Assembly (NCBI GenBank): GCA_046290495.1
Contig: JBKAGT010000006.1
Location: forward strand, 744,001 to 808,000
Direction: 5' to 3'
DNA: 64,000 bases
Source of the DNA: PGYR01 sp046290495
Lineage (GTDB): Bacteria > Bacteroidota > Ignavibacteria > Kapaibacteriales > UBA2268
Shown: piece by piece, positions 24,818 to 33,891 of the stretch
Layout: every line of letters starts with the position of its first letter
Position numbering within the stretch: the first letter of the stretch is position 1
Program-made: the position numbers and the translations under genes
Notes under the pieces: model-generated
What the model saw: the letters and a program-made list of their open reading frames with translations, nothing else
Database searches by the model: none
Told to the model about the DNA's origin: nothing

Positions 24818-27800
24818 ATGCTAAGAATAACTTTAATAGCGATATTAAGTTTGGCATTCATATTACCGCAATCACTTTCTGCTGGTATATTTGGTACAAT
24901 CAAAGGGGAAGTAACAGATGAAAATGGCGATCCCGCAATTGGTGCATCGGTATCTTTAAAAGGTACTACCCAGGGTGCAGTTGTGAAAAGTAATGGTAAA
25001 TATGCTATAGCTGGAGTTAGGGCTGGGAACTATGAGGTGACAGTTAGTTCTATTGGTTATGACCCAATAACTAAAAAAGTAAAAGTTAATGCCGATCAAT
25101 CGACAGTTGTTAATTTCCAGCTAAGTACTGGTGAAATAATGACAACTGAGATTGAAGTAACTGCTGAAAGATTAGTTGATCCAACTCAAATAGCAATTAC
25201 AACAACATTTGATGATGAGACTATACAAAGGACAGCAAATGGAAACCTTAATTCACTGGTTACATTGTCATCTGGTGTTACTAATGCAGGTGATGGATTT
25301 AACATTAGAGGAGCGAGAGCAAACGACACACAAGTTATGGTAGATGGTATGGATGTCGGTAATCAATTTACTGGTGCTTTTGGTGTGGCAGGAACTGCGT
25401 ACTCGCCAATCGTTTCTTCTTATGCAACTCAAGAAGTTCAAGTGAAGAAAGGTGGAGCAGGCGCTCAATATGGTAACTCTATGGGCGGTACAGTTAATAC
25501 AGTTGTAAAAACTGGGCGTGATGACAAATATGAAGGTTTCTTGACTTACAGAACAGACGTAACTTCATTATACGGTTCTCAAGGCATAGGAGCTGAATTA
25601 GTTAAAAATGGTAATAATTACGAAATAATAGAAGGCGGTGAAGGAAGACAATTACAAGGTGATAACCTTAATAATATTGAATTTGGTGTTGGTGGTCCTA
25701 TTCCTGGTCTTAATACAACTTTCGAAAATGCTACTTTCTACTTGACAGGTAGATACGAAACTAGACAGTTTAGAAATTCTGGTTTTGAATATTATGCTCC
25801 TACTATATTTGATGATAATGGCGACTATCTGATGGGTGGCGAAAATTTAGGACAATTAGATAACCAAAGATCTTGGGTTAAAAACATAACTGGTCGTATG
25901 AGATTTGGTCTAACAAGAGAAGTTGCATTAACTGTTGGTGGTCAATTTGGTCAAACAAGTTTAGAGAATCAAGGTCTTGGAAACTTTTATATGAATGATA
26001 TAGGAGTTATAGATGGTTCTGAAAATGGAATTGAGGAAAGAATAGCAAAAATAAATGTTACAAATACAGATGTAAATAATGTATTCGTGAAATTGAACCA
26101 TTCATTCCCTGAAGCATCTGCTTTTTATGAGTTAAGATTATCAACTACTATTAACAATGATGCTCAAGCAAGAAGAGCAGAGTATGGTTCAGATCCGTCT
26201 TTCTTTGGTGGTTTCGAATTGTTGACTCCACAAAATACTTATGGTGTTGCTACTGATGATAATGGTAATTTATTGTTCTCTGATGAATTAGCCCCAGATC
26301 AAGTTGCTGATAGATACACTCAATTGATTACAAATAGGGCACCTAATGACAATTTTGCATTAGCTCAAAATGGTAACTATATAACAAGAAACCCACTATC
26401 AGGTTATTACGAGACGGAGTCGTTTAACACTTATAGAAATCCTTATGGTACAAGAAGGGCTTTTGCTGGCCACGCTACTTATGGATTCCAATATAGAATG
26501 GGTAGCTATATGCAAGCTGACGGTAGTTTTACAAAGCTGATTCAAGGTGACAAATTTGAACATAATATTCAAACTGGTTTCGAGTTTAGAACATATACTA
26601 TGGGTTTTCACAATAACCCAGCTCCAGTGAGCTCATCAATAATTGATGTTTATACTTCTGAGATGGGTGGTAATATCTATACTGAAAGTGAGCAAGATTA
26701 TGAGGTGACTAGTCAAGAATTTAATCCATATAGAGGAAGTTTGTATGTGCAAGATCAAATTTCTTTTGAAGGTATTATAATAACACCTGGTTTAAGATTT
26801 GATATGTTTAATTCGAACACTGTTTATCATACAGAATACTTCCCACTACCACAAAGAAGTGAAACAGACAGATTTGCAGACGCATCTACAAAAATCATGA
26901 TTAGTCCAAGATTGAATGCAAGTTATCCAATTACTCAAACATCAGTTTTCAAAATGAACTTTGGTGTTTACTACCAAATGCCAGAACTGCAATTTATGTT
27001 TGACAATGTTAACTTGATTTCCAGAAACTCTTCTGGTTTGCGTATTGGAAATCCGAATATAGAACCACAAAGAACTAATCAATATCAAGTAGCATACTCA
27101 TCAGCACTAACTGATGATTTTGCTTTAGATATATCGGCTTACTACAATGATATTTATAATCAATTAGGTTACTCTTACGTACCTGATGAAACACCTTATT
27201 ACTATGCTGAAGTAGGACAGTATGGAACTAACAAAGGTATAGAAATTGATTTAAGAAAACGAATTAGAGATAATTTTGGTTTCAGAATTGCCTATACTTT
27301 AGGATCAGTAAATGGAACTAGTAACAGTGCATTATCATCTGCTAACATAATATTTGATCCTTCAACAAACGAACCTATCTTACCTACTGCACCTGTAAGA
27401 TTAAATAGAGATATTACACATAGGTTAAATGCGATAATTAATTTTGCATGGGCAGATGAAGAAGGACCTGCAATTGGTGGTATTAACTTCTTAGAAAACT
27501 CTTATGTTACATTCACTGGTAATTTCCGTTCAGGAGTACCTTATACATTGACTGAAATCAATGGTGCTGGACAATTGTCGCAAATTAATGCTCTAGAAGG
27601 ACCTGGCACTTGGTCAATTGATACAAGATTAGGTAAGGAGTTTAAGTTAAGCGATATATTTGGCGAAGGTATGGGTAGTTCATCAATAGAATTATATTTA
27701 GATGTATTTAACCTTACTAATAGAACTGCAGCTCAAGGAGTTTACTCAGGTACTCAAAGTTCACTTAATAATGGTACTTTGGAAGTTGTTACTATTGGTA

Positions 27801-28048
27801 GTTTCTCTCCTGAATCATATTTCAAAGAAGGTAACATAGCTGTACCAGGTTCATATTCGCCGGCACAGTATAACCAATTTGGAGAGAGAGTTTACTTCAC
27901 TTCAGGTGATATAGACCAAAATGGAATTATGACAAGAGAAGAACACTATGAAAATTATGTAAAAGCATTAGAAGAAATTACATATAAAAATAAACCTTTA
28001 TTCCAATTACCAAGAAGAGTATTCTTTGGTGCTGTAATAAGGTTTTAA
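24818..28048 (+). CDS. TonB-dependent outer-membrane receptor with carboxypeptidase-regulatory domain
   Basis: TonB-dependent receptors move substrates across the outer membrane using energy from TonB. A signal peptide (about 1-22) precedes a CarboxypepD-reg domain (about 25-110: GTIKGEVTDENGDPAIGASV, GSYEV-like GNYEVTVSSIGYDPI), a plug (about 125-230: TLSSGVTNAGDGFNIRGAR, QVMVDGMDVGNQ, QYGNSMGGTVNTVVKTG) and a large barrel to a terminal aromatic residue (RRVFFGAVIRF). The 1076 residues fit the SusC-like length, but no SusD follows; the partner is instead a very large protein. First gene of the run toward 33.8 kb, with a strong ribosome-binding site. Substrate unknown. Confidence 0.92.
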   Translation: MLRITLIAILSLAFILPQSLSAGIFGTIKGEVTDENGDPAIGASVSLKGTTQGAVVKSNGKYAIAGVRAGNYEVTVSSIGYDPITKKVKVNADQSTVVNFQLSTGEIMTTEIEVTAERLVDPTQIAITTTFDDETIQRTANGNLNSLVTLSSGVTNAGDGFNIRGARANDTQVMVDGMDVGNQFTGAFGVAGTAYSPIVSSYATQEVQVKKGGAGAQYGNSMGGTVNTVVKTGRDDKYEGFLTYRTDVTSLYGSQGIGAELVKNGNNYEIIEGGEGRQLQGDNLNNIEFGVGGPIPGLNTTFENATFYLTGRYETRQFRNSGFEYYAPTIFDDNGDYLMGGENLGQLDNQRSWVKNITGRMRFGLTREVALTVGGQFGQTSLENQGLGNFYMNDIGVIDGSENGIEERIAKINVTNTDVNNVFVKLNHSFPEASAFYELRLSTTINNDAQARRAEYGSDPSFFGGFELLTPQNTYGVATDDNGNLLFSDELAPDQVADRYTQLITNRAPNDNFALAQNGNYITRNPLSGYYETESFNTYRNPYGTRRAFAGHATYGFQYRMGSYMQADGSFTKLIQGDKFEHNIQTGFEFRTYTMGFHNNPAPVSSSIIDVYTSEMGGNIYTESEQDYEVTSQEFNPYRGSLYVQDQISFEGIIITPGLRFDMFNSNTVYHTEYFPLPQRSETDRFADASTKIMISPRLNASYPITQTSVFKMNFGVYYQMPELQFMFDNVNLISRNSSGLRIGNPNIEPQRTNQYQVAYSSALTDDFALDISAYYNDIYNQLGYSYVPDETPYYYAEVGQYGTNKGIEIDLRKRIRDNFGFRIAYTLGSVNGTSNSALSSANIIFDPSTNEPILPTAPVRLNRDITHRLNAIINFAWADEEGPAIGGINFLENSYVTFTGNFRSGVPYTLTEINGAGQLSQINALEGPGTWSIDTRLGKEFKLSDIFGEGMGSSSIELYLDVFNLTNRTAAQGVYSGTQSSLNNGTLEVVTIGSFSPESYFKEGNIAVPGSYSPAQYNQFGERVYFTSGDIDQNGIMTREEHYENYVKALEEITYKNKPLFQLPRRVFFGAVIRF

Positions 28049-28086
28049 CACAAACTAGAAAGTAAAAATAATTTAAAGGAGTTAAA

Positions 28087-30117
28087 ATGAATTTTCTTAG
28101 CAAAATATTTTTCATTGCTATTGCGGCTGTTCTGTTTAGTCAGATTTCAGTTGATGCAAGACCGAATGAAGAATATATGAAGAAAAAGGAAAGTAAAGTT
28201 CAAAGAGATCCTATTGGATTTTACGATTTCCAAGAAAATACCTTAAGTAATATTCAGACTGTAATCTCAAATTATGGTATGATAGGTTATGATAAACCAA
28301 GAGGAAGAGGATCAGGTTATTTCCCAAGAGGTTCCAGAAACCAATATATTTTTGGTGGAGGACTATGGTATGGTGCACAAAAGAAAATACCAACAGTTGA
28401 CACAGCAACTGGAGAAACAGGATTTAAATTAAATAAATTAGTTTCTATTTCTTACAATCCAAATAGTGCTGAATCTTGGTTAACGCCAGGAAGAATTGAT
28501 GATGGAGATCAAACTGTTCAAGATATAGAAAGATATAAAGTTTTTATGTCAACAGACTATTCTAAAAACACTGGGGTTGCTTTAGATCCGAGTGATGTAG
28601 ATACTCCAAATTGGCCAGTATGGGATACTCAGGAAGAAGATACTGTAGGATATAGTAGATACTTTGGTAACTATGTATATGATGCATCTGATAGAAATAC
28701 AGATACTTATCCTAAAGGTCCTGCTATGATATCTGGTGAAGATATTTTCACTACTTATCATGACTTGGATTTGAGTCAATACGAAGGTGCGATTGCCAAT
28801 AACAGAGCCTTAGGATATCCATTAGGATTACAATATGAATTTACAATTTATTCTTGGGGATTTGGACAATATCAAAATTTCTTCTTCTGTTTATATGACG
28901 TAATAAATATGTCAGATGATACTCTATATGATTGTTGGTTAGCTCCAATTATGGATGTCGATTTAGCACGTAACCCGTTTCTTGCTATTGGTGCAAGAAA
29001 TGATAGAGTAAGTTATTGGTATGAGAATCCAGAATTGAATATGGCATACCAATTTACAAATCCACAGTTTGGTGAGCAAGGTCAAGGTTTTGGATATTTG
29101 GGATTTGATTTCTTAGAATCTCCTACAATATACTGGCCTCCATTGCTTGATGAAAATGGAGATATCCAATATGAATACATCGATAAAGATTTAGGTGGTG
29201 GAGTTATAGTTAAAGACACTATTATAATTCCAGACACTCAACACCCAGATTATAAATTCTTAAGAAGAGATTCAGCTTATTATGCTAATTCAAGTCAATT
29301 AGGTCTAGTTACATTTAAAAACTGGAACTTAGAGGAGGATGTTGAAGGTATAGAAGCGATGTACAATTTCATTTCTGACGGTGTTACTGATGTAGATTTC
29401 GGTGAAGGTGATAAGAGATATATGATGGCAACAGGTGCATTTCATATGAGACCTGGTGATACATCTAGAACTGTAGTATGTATTATGATAGCGCCACCTT
29501 CTAAAACGGGTGATGCTGATGGTACAAGAGATGACAGACAAGGATTGTTCACACTAGATTTATTTGCACAAGCTGTATATGACAACAACTTTAGAGCTCC
29601 TAAGCCACCTGATGAACCAAGGATAAAGTACTATGAAGGACTAAATAATGCAGTTACTATTTCTTGGGATTCTACTTCAGAAATGTCAAAAGACAATGAA
29701 GAAGCAGGTTTAGACTTTTTAGGATACAGAATAGAAAGAGCTAGAAGACCAGATTTAGACACATTCAGTATTAGTCAAATTTCTCCTAATTCAGAATATT
29801 TGAGAGGAGCTGGGCCTTATGGATGGAAAGAAGTTGCTAATTATGAACTTCCACTTCCATTTTTAGAATCAGCTAAAGTGGTAAGTAATCCTACAACAGG
29901 TGTTGCACCTATTGATTCTATGTTAATAGTTGGTTCTGTTTATGATTCGAATGGTGACATACGTGATACATCTGCAATTAGAGTTATGAGAGCAGGTAAT
30001 GGAGTAGTATTCCATCTAGTAACTTTACTTACGCAAATACTGGTGAATACATTCCTGCAATTGCTGCTATCAATCCTACAGCTCCTGTGGTGTTTATTAC
30101 AATACTCTTGCAGATAA
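28087..30117 (+). CDS. very large surface protein, N-terminal part (frame broken at ~30001)
   Basis: A signal peptide (FIAIAAVLFSQISVDARPN) follows a clear ribosome-binding site (AAAGGAG). The protein has a beta-rich body, then an FN3-like stretch with IKYYEGLNNAVTISWDS and LDFLGYRIERARRPD. About 25 codons after the last sensible residues (near AGNG, ~30001) the frame yields a junk hydrophobic tail. Frame 3 of the same DNA reads on sensibly (SSNFTYANTGEYIPAIAAIN) from ~30003, then frame 2 from ~30089. Two single-base losses in G runs would explain this, so the 676-residue end is an artefact and the gene really extends to 32782 (~1565 aa). Homologous giant proteins beside PorV-like genes are known in this group, but I do not know a function. 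Confidence 0.75.
   Translation: MNFLSKIFFIAIAAVLFSQISVDARPNEEYMKKKESKVQRDPIGFYDFQENTLSNIQTVISNYGMIGYDKPRGRGSGYFPRGSRNQYIFGGGLWYGAQKKIPTVDTATGETGFKLNKLVSISYNPNSAESWLTPGRIDDGDQTVQDIERYKVFMSTDYSKNTGVALDPSDVDTPNWPVWDTQEEDTVGYSRYFGNYVYDASDRNTDTYPKGPAMISGEDIFTTYHDLDLSQYEGAIANNRALGYPLGLQYEFTIYSWGFGQYQNFFFCLYDVINMSDDTLYDCWLAPIMDVDLARNPFLAIGARNDRVSYWYENPELNMAYQFTNPQFGEQGQGFGYLGFDFLESPTIYWPPLLDENGDIQYEYIDKDLGGGVIVKDTIIIPDTQHPDYKFLRRDSAYYANSSQLGLVTFKNWNLEEDVEGIEAMYNFISDGVTDVDFGEGDKRYMMATGAFHMRPGDTSRTVVCIMIAPPSKTGDADGTRDDRQGLFTLDLFAQAVYDNNFRAPKPPDEPRIKYYEGLNNAVTISWDSTSEMSKDNEEAGLDFLGYRIERARRPDLDTFSISQISPNSEYLRGAGPYGWKEVANYELPLPFLESAKVVSNPTTGVAPIDSMLIVGSVYDSNGDIRDTSAIRVMRAGNGVVFHLVTLLTQILVNTFLQLLLSILQLLWCLLQYSCR
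30001..30092 (+). other. double frameshift region inside the giant protein gene
   Basis: Good coding sense passes from frame 1 to frame 3 around 30001-30006 and from frame 3 to frame 2 around 30087-30092. Each shift is cured by adding one G to a short G run (GGAGT at 30001 and GTGGTG at 30087). The 85 bases between are in good frame-3 sense, with no stop. Both being G-run losses suggests sequencing error at least as much as gene decay. Confidence 0.8.
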
Positions 30118-32782
30118 TGATGGATTTTCTCAGAACCAATTTGATAATTATGGCGTCAGATATAGATTTGATGAAGATTATGGATTATTTGATTCTGCAT
30201 TAGTTGGTGTTATTGAGTTAGATCCTGCAAGGGTACCTTATAACCCACTTTACGTTGATCACTACACTTTCGAAGTGTCTAGAAATTATTTAGAAACAGT
30301 ATTAGATTCTGTTGCTATAAATGGAATTGCAGTTAGATATAAAATGGAAGAAGTTCAGTTAGATGATTCGACAACTGCATTTGTAGAAAGTTCTGTAATA
30401 GATTCTGTATATTTCATAAACACTAGTAGAATTTTACAAAGTGAAGGTAGTAATACTCTCATAGTAGATGGAGCATTACCAATTGATAATTATAAAAATG
30501 CAATGAAAGATTCTACAAGAGTAAAAAGAGCACTAGATTCTTTATACTCTTATATTCAAACAGGAAGAGTTACTTACGACTTCTATGATTTCGAATCTTC
30601 TGACAACATAATTAATAACTATATCATGCCTTATATGGATGAAATCACTAATAATAGAACTTTCACAGATATTGGTGATGACAACCGTGATGGAATTTTC
30701 GCTTCTGAAGATGATTTTGATTTTTCAGAAAGACTTATAAATAACACACCTTATTACTATAGAGTTTTATCTTATGATAGAGGTGACGCAAGTCAACCTA
30801 CTCCTTCCAAGGAGAATACAGGTATAGCTGGAGTAAATCAAGTTGAAACATTCCCTGAAGCAGTTTCTGTAGGTAAGAAACTTAGTTTTGAAATTATTGA
30901 AATGGATTCTGTTCTTTTAAATGGACTTTATGATTTTGAATTCTACGCTGTTGACGAAGATAGAGCAAAACAACTATTTTTAGGAGATACTTTAGAATTA
31001 GATTTTGAAGTATTGTGGGGTAGTAATCAATATACTTTCCAATTAAGAGATCAGACAAATGAGGAAATTACCTCAACTCCTTATTTGAGAAATGCGACTA
31101 TTAGAAACTTAACAAAAGATAGTGCAATTATATATCAACAAGCTGTTACTTTTAATCCAAATGGTTGCTATACTTCTGGTGATTTGGCAACAGCAATGTT
31201 TGAAAATGCTGCTGTAATAGCTGGAAACAGAGATACAATTTTTGATGATTCAGGTAACCCACTTAATGCACTTGGTATATGGAATAATGGTGACTATATT
31301 GATTTCTCAGGGAGATTCACTACTGGTGATTTTACTGAGCCTGGTCAATGTAACAACCAATTCTTTAGAACACCTGCCTACGGTACATTAGGTTTTGAAT
31401 TCAAATTCTCATTAGCTCAACAAGGTGGTAGATACAGACCTTCTGCTATTGAAGTTTTAGAAGGCGATGCTGATACTGAATTATATTATCTAGATCAACA
31501 GTCTAGTATAGGTAGAACTGAAGGTACTTTGATGGTTCAACCTGTAGACACTGTATTAGCTAATTATACAATAGTTCAAGATGGTGCTAATAGTACAGCT
31601 GCAAGAAGATTTGTTTCTGCAGAATCAGCTAGTTTTAACAATGGTCCTGTAGATGCAATTTTAGAATTTACAGGTACAGGTACAGAAACTATTGAATTAG
31701 AATGGGGTAGAAATGCACAAGCTGCAACAACTCCTAACACAGAATCATCAACGTTTACAGTTGAATACTTAGATGTGAAGTTAACTAATAATTACACTTT
31801 AGCTCCAACTGATGAAAACAATTTTGTTATAACAAATGATGAAGAGATTGAACATATCTCTATAGATCCAGTTTCAACTGGTGATGTGGAGACAGATGTT
31901 ATGATTTCTGCAGAAGAATCGCTGAAAATTATTAGAAAAGCTTACCCCGATCCACGTAATTTACCTGCTATGGGTCTAGAAGTTGATGAGTTTATAGGGA
32001 AGTTTAATATTGCAGCTTTCGCTCATGTTAATATAGATGAGAACAATGGATTTGTTAATAAAGCAAATTCTGTAGGTAGACCAGTTTCTAAACCAGAATT
32101 GTTAGACAAAATTGAAACTTATTCTGGATTACCTCAGGGTAGATATTACTTAAGAGGTACTGACGGAAACGGGAACACTGTTGATTTTGTTAATGTTATT
32201 AACATTGCTGGTGTTCAATTTGTACTTGATAACAGAAATATCAAAAGAAGGTTTGTTCAAACGAAAGGTTTACTTCTGAATGAAGATTCTAAAGATCTTA
32301 CTTTGAAAGATCCAGTAGAAGATTTTGAAGTTGGTGACAAAGTTAGACTAGCAACAGCAGGTGGTGCTTCTGGCTTACCTTTCCCTGGTGCGAGTCTAAA
32401 AGTAGTTATCAAAGACGAAACTGAAAATAGTATAACAGACGATCAAATGGAAGGAATTAAAGTTGTTCCAAATCCTTACTATGTTTCACATGCGAATGAG
32501 AAAACACCTTATGAAAGTAAACTATATTTCACTAAAGTACCTCCAGGTTCAATAATTAATATTTATACTGCAGCGGGTAATTTAGTTCAAACAATAGAGC
32601 ACGATCCATTTGGAGTTGATTCTGAAGATGAAAGAGTGTCTGTAAATGTTTGGGATATGTTAATGAAAAATGGTTTAAGGGTACAAAGTCAAACTTTGAT
32701 AGCCCATATTGTTTCACCTGATGGAGCGGAGACTATGGAGAAATTCTCGATTGTAGTTGGTACGTTCAATACTTTTGATTAA
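30089..32782 (+). CDS. very large surface protein, C-terminal part
   Basis: This is the continuation of the gene starting at 28087, now in frame 2; coding sense begins near 30089 (VYYNTLADNDGF) and a start codon-like GTG at 30275 is only an internal residue. It has further beta-rich units, then a C-terminal domain (about the last 130 residues) with GIKVVPNPYYVSH, KVPPGSIINIYTAAGNLV and VWDMLMKNGLRV. That pattern is the FlgD-Ig-like or T9SS-like ending common in Chlorobi/Ignavibacteria-type proteins, though the final residues (VVGTFNTFD) lack the classic lysine-rich tail. The PorV-like gene starts 21 bases later. Exported surface component by context; substrate or partner unknown. Confidence 0.75.
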   Translation, partial: GVYYNTLADNDGFSQNQFDNYGVRYRFDEDYGLFDSALVGVIELDPARVPYNPLYVDHYTFEVSRNYLETVLDSVAINGIAVRYKMEEVQLDDSTTAFVESSVIDSVYFINTSRILQSEGSNTLIVDGALPIDNYKNAMKDSTRVKRALDSLYSYIQTGRVTYDFYDFESSDNIINNYIMPYMDEITNNRTFTDIGDDNRDGIFASEDDFDFSERLINNTPYYYRVLSYDRGDASQPTPSKENTGIAGVNQVETFPEAVSVGKKLSFEIIEMDSVLLNGLYDFEFYAVDEDRAKQLFLGDTLELDFEVLWGSNQYTFQLRDQTNEEITSTPYLRNATIRNLTKDSAIIYQQAVTFNPNGCYTSGDLATAMFENAAVIAGNRDTIFDDSGNPLNALGIWNNGDYIDFSGRFTTGDFTEPGQCNNQFFRTPAYGTLGFEFKFSLAQQGGRYRPSAIEVLEGDADTELYYLDQQSSIGRTEGTLMVQPVDTVLANYTIVQDGANSTAARRFVSAESASFNNGPVDAILEFTGTGTETIELEWGRNAQAATTPNTESSTFTVEYLDVKLTNNYTLAPTDENNFVITNDEEIEHISIDPVSTGDVETDVMISAEESLKIIRKAYPDPRNLPAMGLEVDEFIGKFNIAAFAHVNIDENNGFVNKANSVGRPVSKPELLDKIETYSGLPQGRYYLRGTDGNGNTVDFVNVINIAGVQFVLDNRNIKRRFVQTKGLLLNEDSKDLTLKDPVEDFEVGDKVRLATAGGASGLPFPGASLKVVIKDETENSITDDQMEGIKVVPNPYYVSHANEKTPYESKLYFTKVPPGSIINIYTAAGNLVQTIEHDPFGVDSEDERVSVNVWDMLMKNGLRVQSQTLIAHIVSPDGAETMEKFSIVVGTFNTFD

Positions 32783-32803
32783 TTAAGATAAAGAGAGAAA
32801 AAA

Positions 32804-33829
32804 ATGAAGAAATTAATATTGATATTAATAATATTACCTCTACTGAATTTGGAAGCATCTGATGATAGATTTATTAGAGCATCAAATGCCGAAAATTTTT
32901 CTAAAGTTGGTGCTGATGGTGGACAATTTTTAAAGATTGGTGTAGGTGCTCGTGGTACAGGTATGGCTGGTGCTTTTAGTGGAGTTGCAGATGATTTGAC
33001 AGCTTTACATTATAATCCTGCAGGTATTGGAAAATTAGAGGGTGTTGCAGCTAATTTTTCACATACTGCATGGTTTGGTGGATTTGCTCACAACTTTGCA
33101 GCTGTAGCTTTCCCTCTTAGTGAACAATACAAACTAGCTGTTAGCTTTGTTAATTTTACAACAGGAGACATTGAGGAGACTACATTACTGCAAGATGAAG
33201 GTACAGGAAGAAACTATTCTGTTGATGATGTTTCAATACAAATGACATTTGCTGGACAACTAACTGACCAATTTACTTTTGGTATTACTGCAAAGTATGT
33301 ACAATTGGCTTTTGCTGACGTTTCAAGTGGTGGTTTAGCAGTTGATGTTGGAACTCAATATGATACTGGAATTGAAGGAATAAGATTTGGATTTTCTGTA
33401 CATAATCTTGGTACTGATCATGCTTATGAAGGTGAAGGTCTTTCAGATCGTAAATCTAGAAATGAGTTTGCTTCAGCATTACCTAATGATTTGGAGTACA
33501 CAGCATATAGATTCTCACTTCCACTAACTTTCAGAGTTGGCTTTGCTAAAGAGATTATTAACGATGACATGAATAGACTAGATGCAGCTTTTGATTTTAT
33601 CGCTTCGTCTGATGTACCTGAGCAGTATGTTTTAGGTTTAGAATATGAGTGGAATAATTTTGTATATGTCAGAGGAGGATATCTTCTAGGACATGATCAA
33701 TTGGGACTTGCAGGTGGTTTAGGATTAAACTACAATAGTGGTGGTTTCAACGGGAGCTTAGATTATTCTATCAATCCAACAGCAGACATAGGTTTAATCA
33801 ATAGATTTACAGTTGGTCTTGATTTTTAA
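32804..33829 (+). CDS. PorV/PorQ-family outer-membrane beta-barrel protein
   Basis: PorV-type proteins (UPF0164/FadL-like) are T9SS components that shuttle or receive secreted cargo at the outer membrane. The 341-residue protein has a signal peptide (residues 1-18) and the family start GGQFLKIGVGARGTGMAGA with DDLTALHYNPAGIGKLEG. The rest is amphipathic beta strands, ending in RFTVGLDF with terminal Phe. It lies directly downstream of the giant secreted protein and may be its dedicated partner (inference). A terminator follows 22 bases later, right before the GWxTD gene. Confidence 0.9.
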   Translation: MKKLILILIILPLLNLEASDDRFIRASNAENFSKVGADGGQFLKIGVGARGTGMAGAFSGVADDLTALHYNPAGIGKLEGVAANFSHTAWFGGFAHNFAAVAFPLSEQYKLAVSFVNFTTGDIEETTLLQDEGTGRNYSVDDVSIQMTFAGQLTDQFTFGITAKYVQLAFADVSSGGLAVDVGTQYDTGIEGIRFGFSVHNLGTDHAYEGEGLSDRKSRNEFASALPNDLEYTAYRFSLPLTFRVGFAKEIINDDMNRLDAAFDFIASSDVPEQYVLGLEYEWNNFVYVRGGYLLGHDQLGLAGGLGLNYNSGGFNGSLDYSINPTADIGLINRFTVGLDF

Positions 33830-33851
33830 CTGTTTTAAATAATTATTATTC

Positions 33852-33887
33852 AATGCCGTTAAGTAAGATTATTTGACGGCATTTTTT
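33852..33887 (+). terminator. intrinsic terminator just before the GWxTD gene
   Basis: AATGCCGT pairs with ACGGCATT and is followed by a T run ending four bases before the ATG at 33892. The stem closes the PorV transcript, yet the next gene starts at once. Confidence 0.8.
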
Positions 33888-33891
33888 ATTT

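Noticed and set aside
30001..30117. Programmed ribosomal frameshift in the giant protein gene
   Set aside because: Two separate shifts of the same kind within 90 bases and no classic slippery heptamer with a downstream structure were seen; G-run base loss is simpler.
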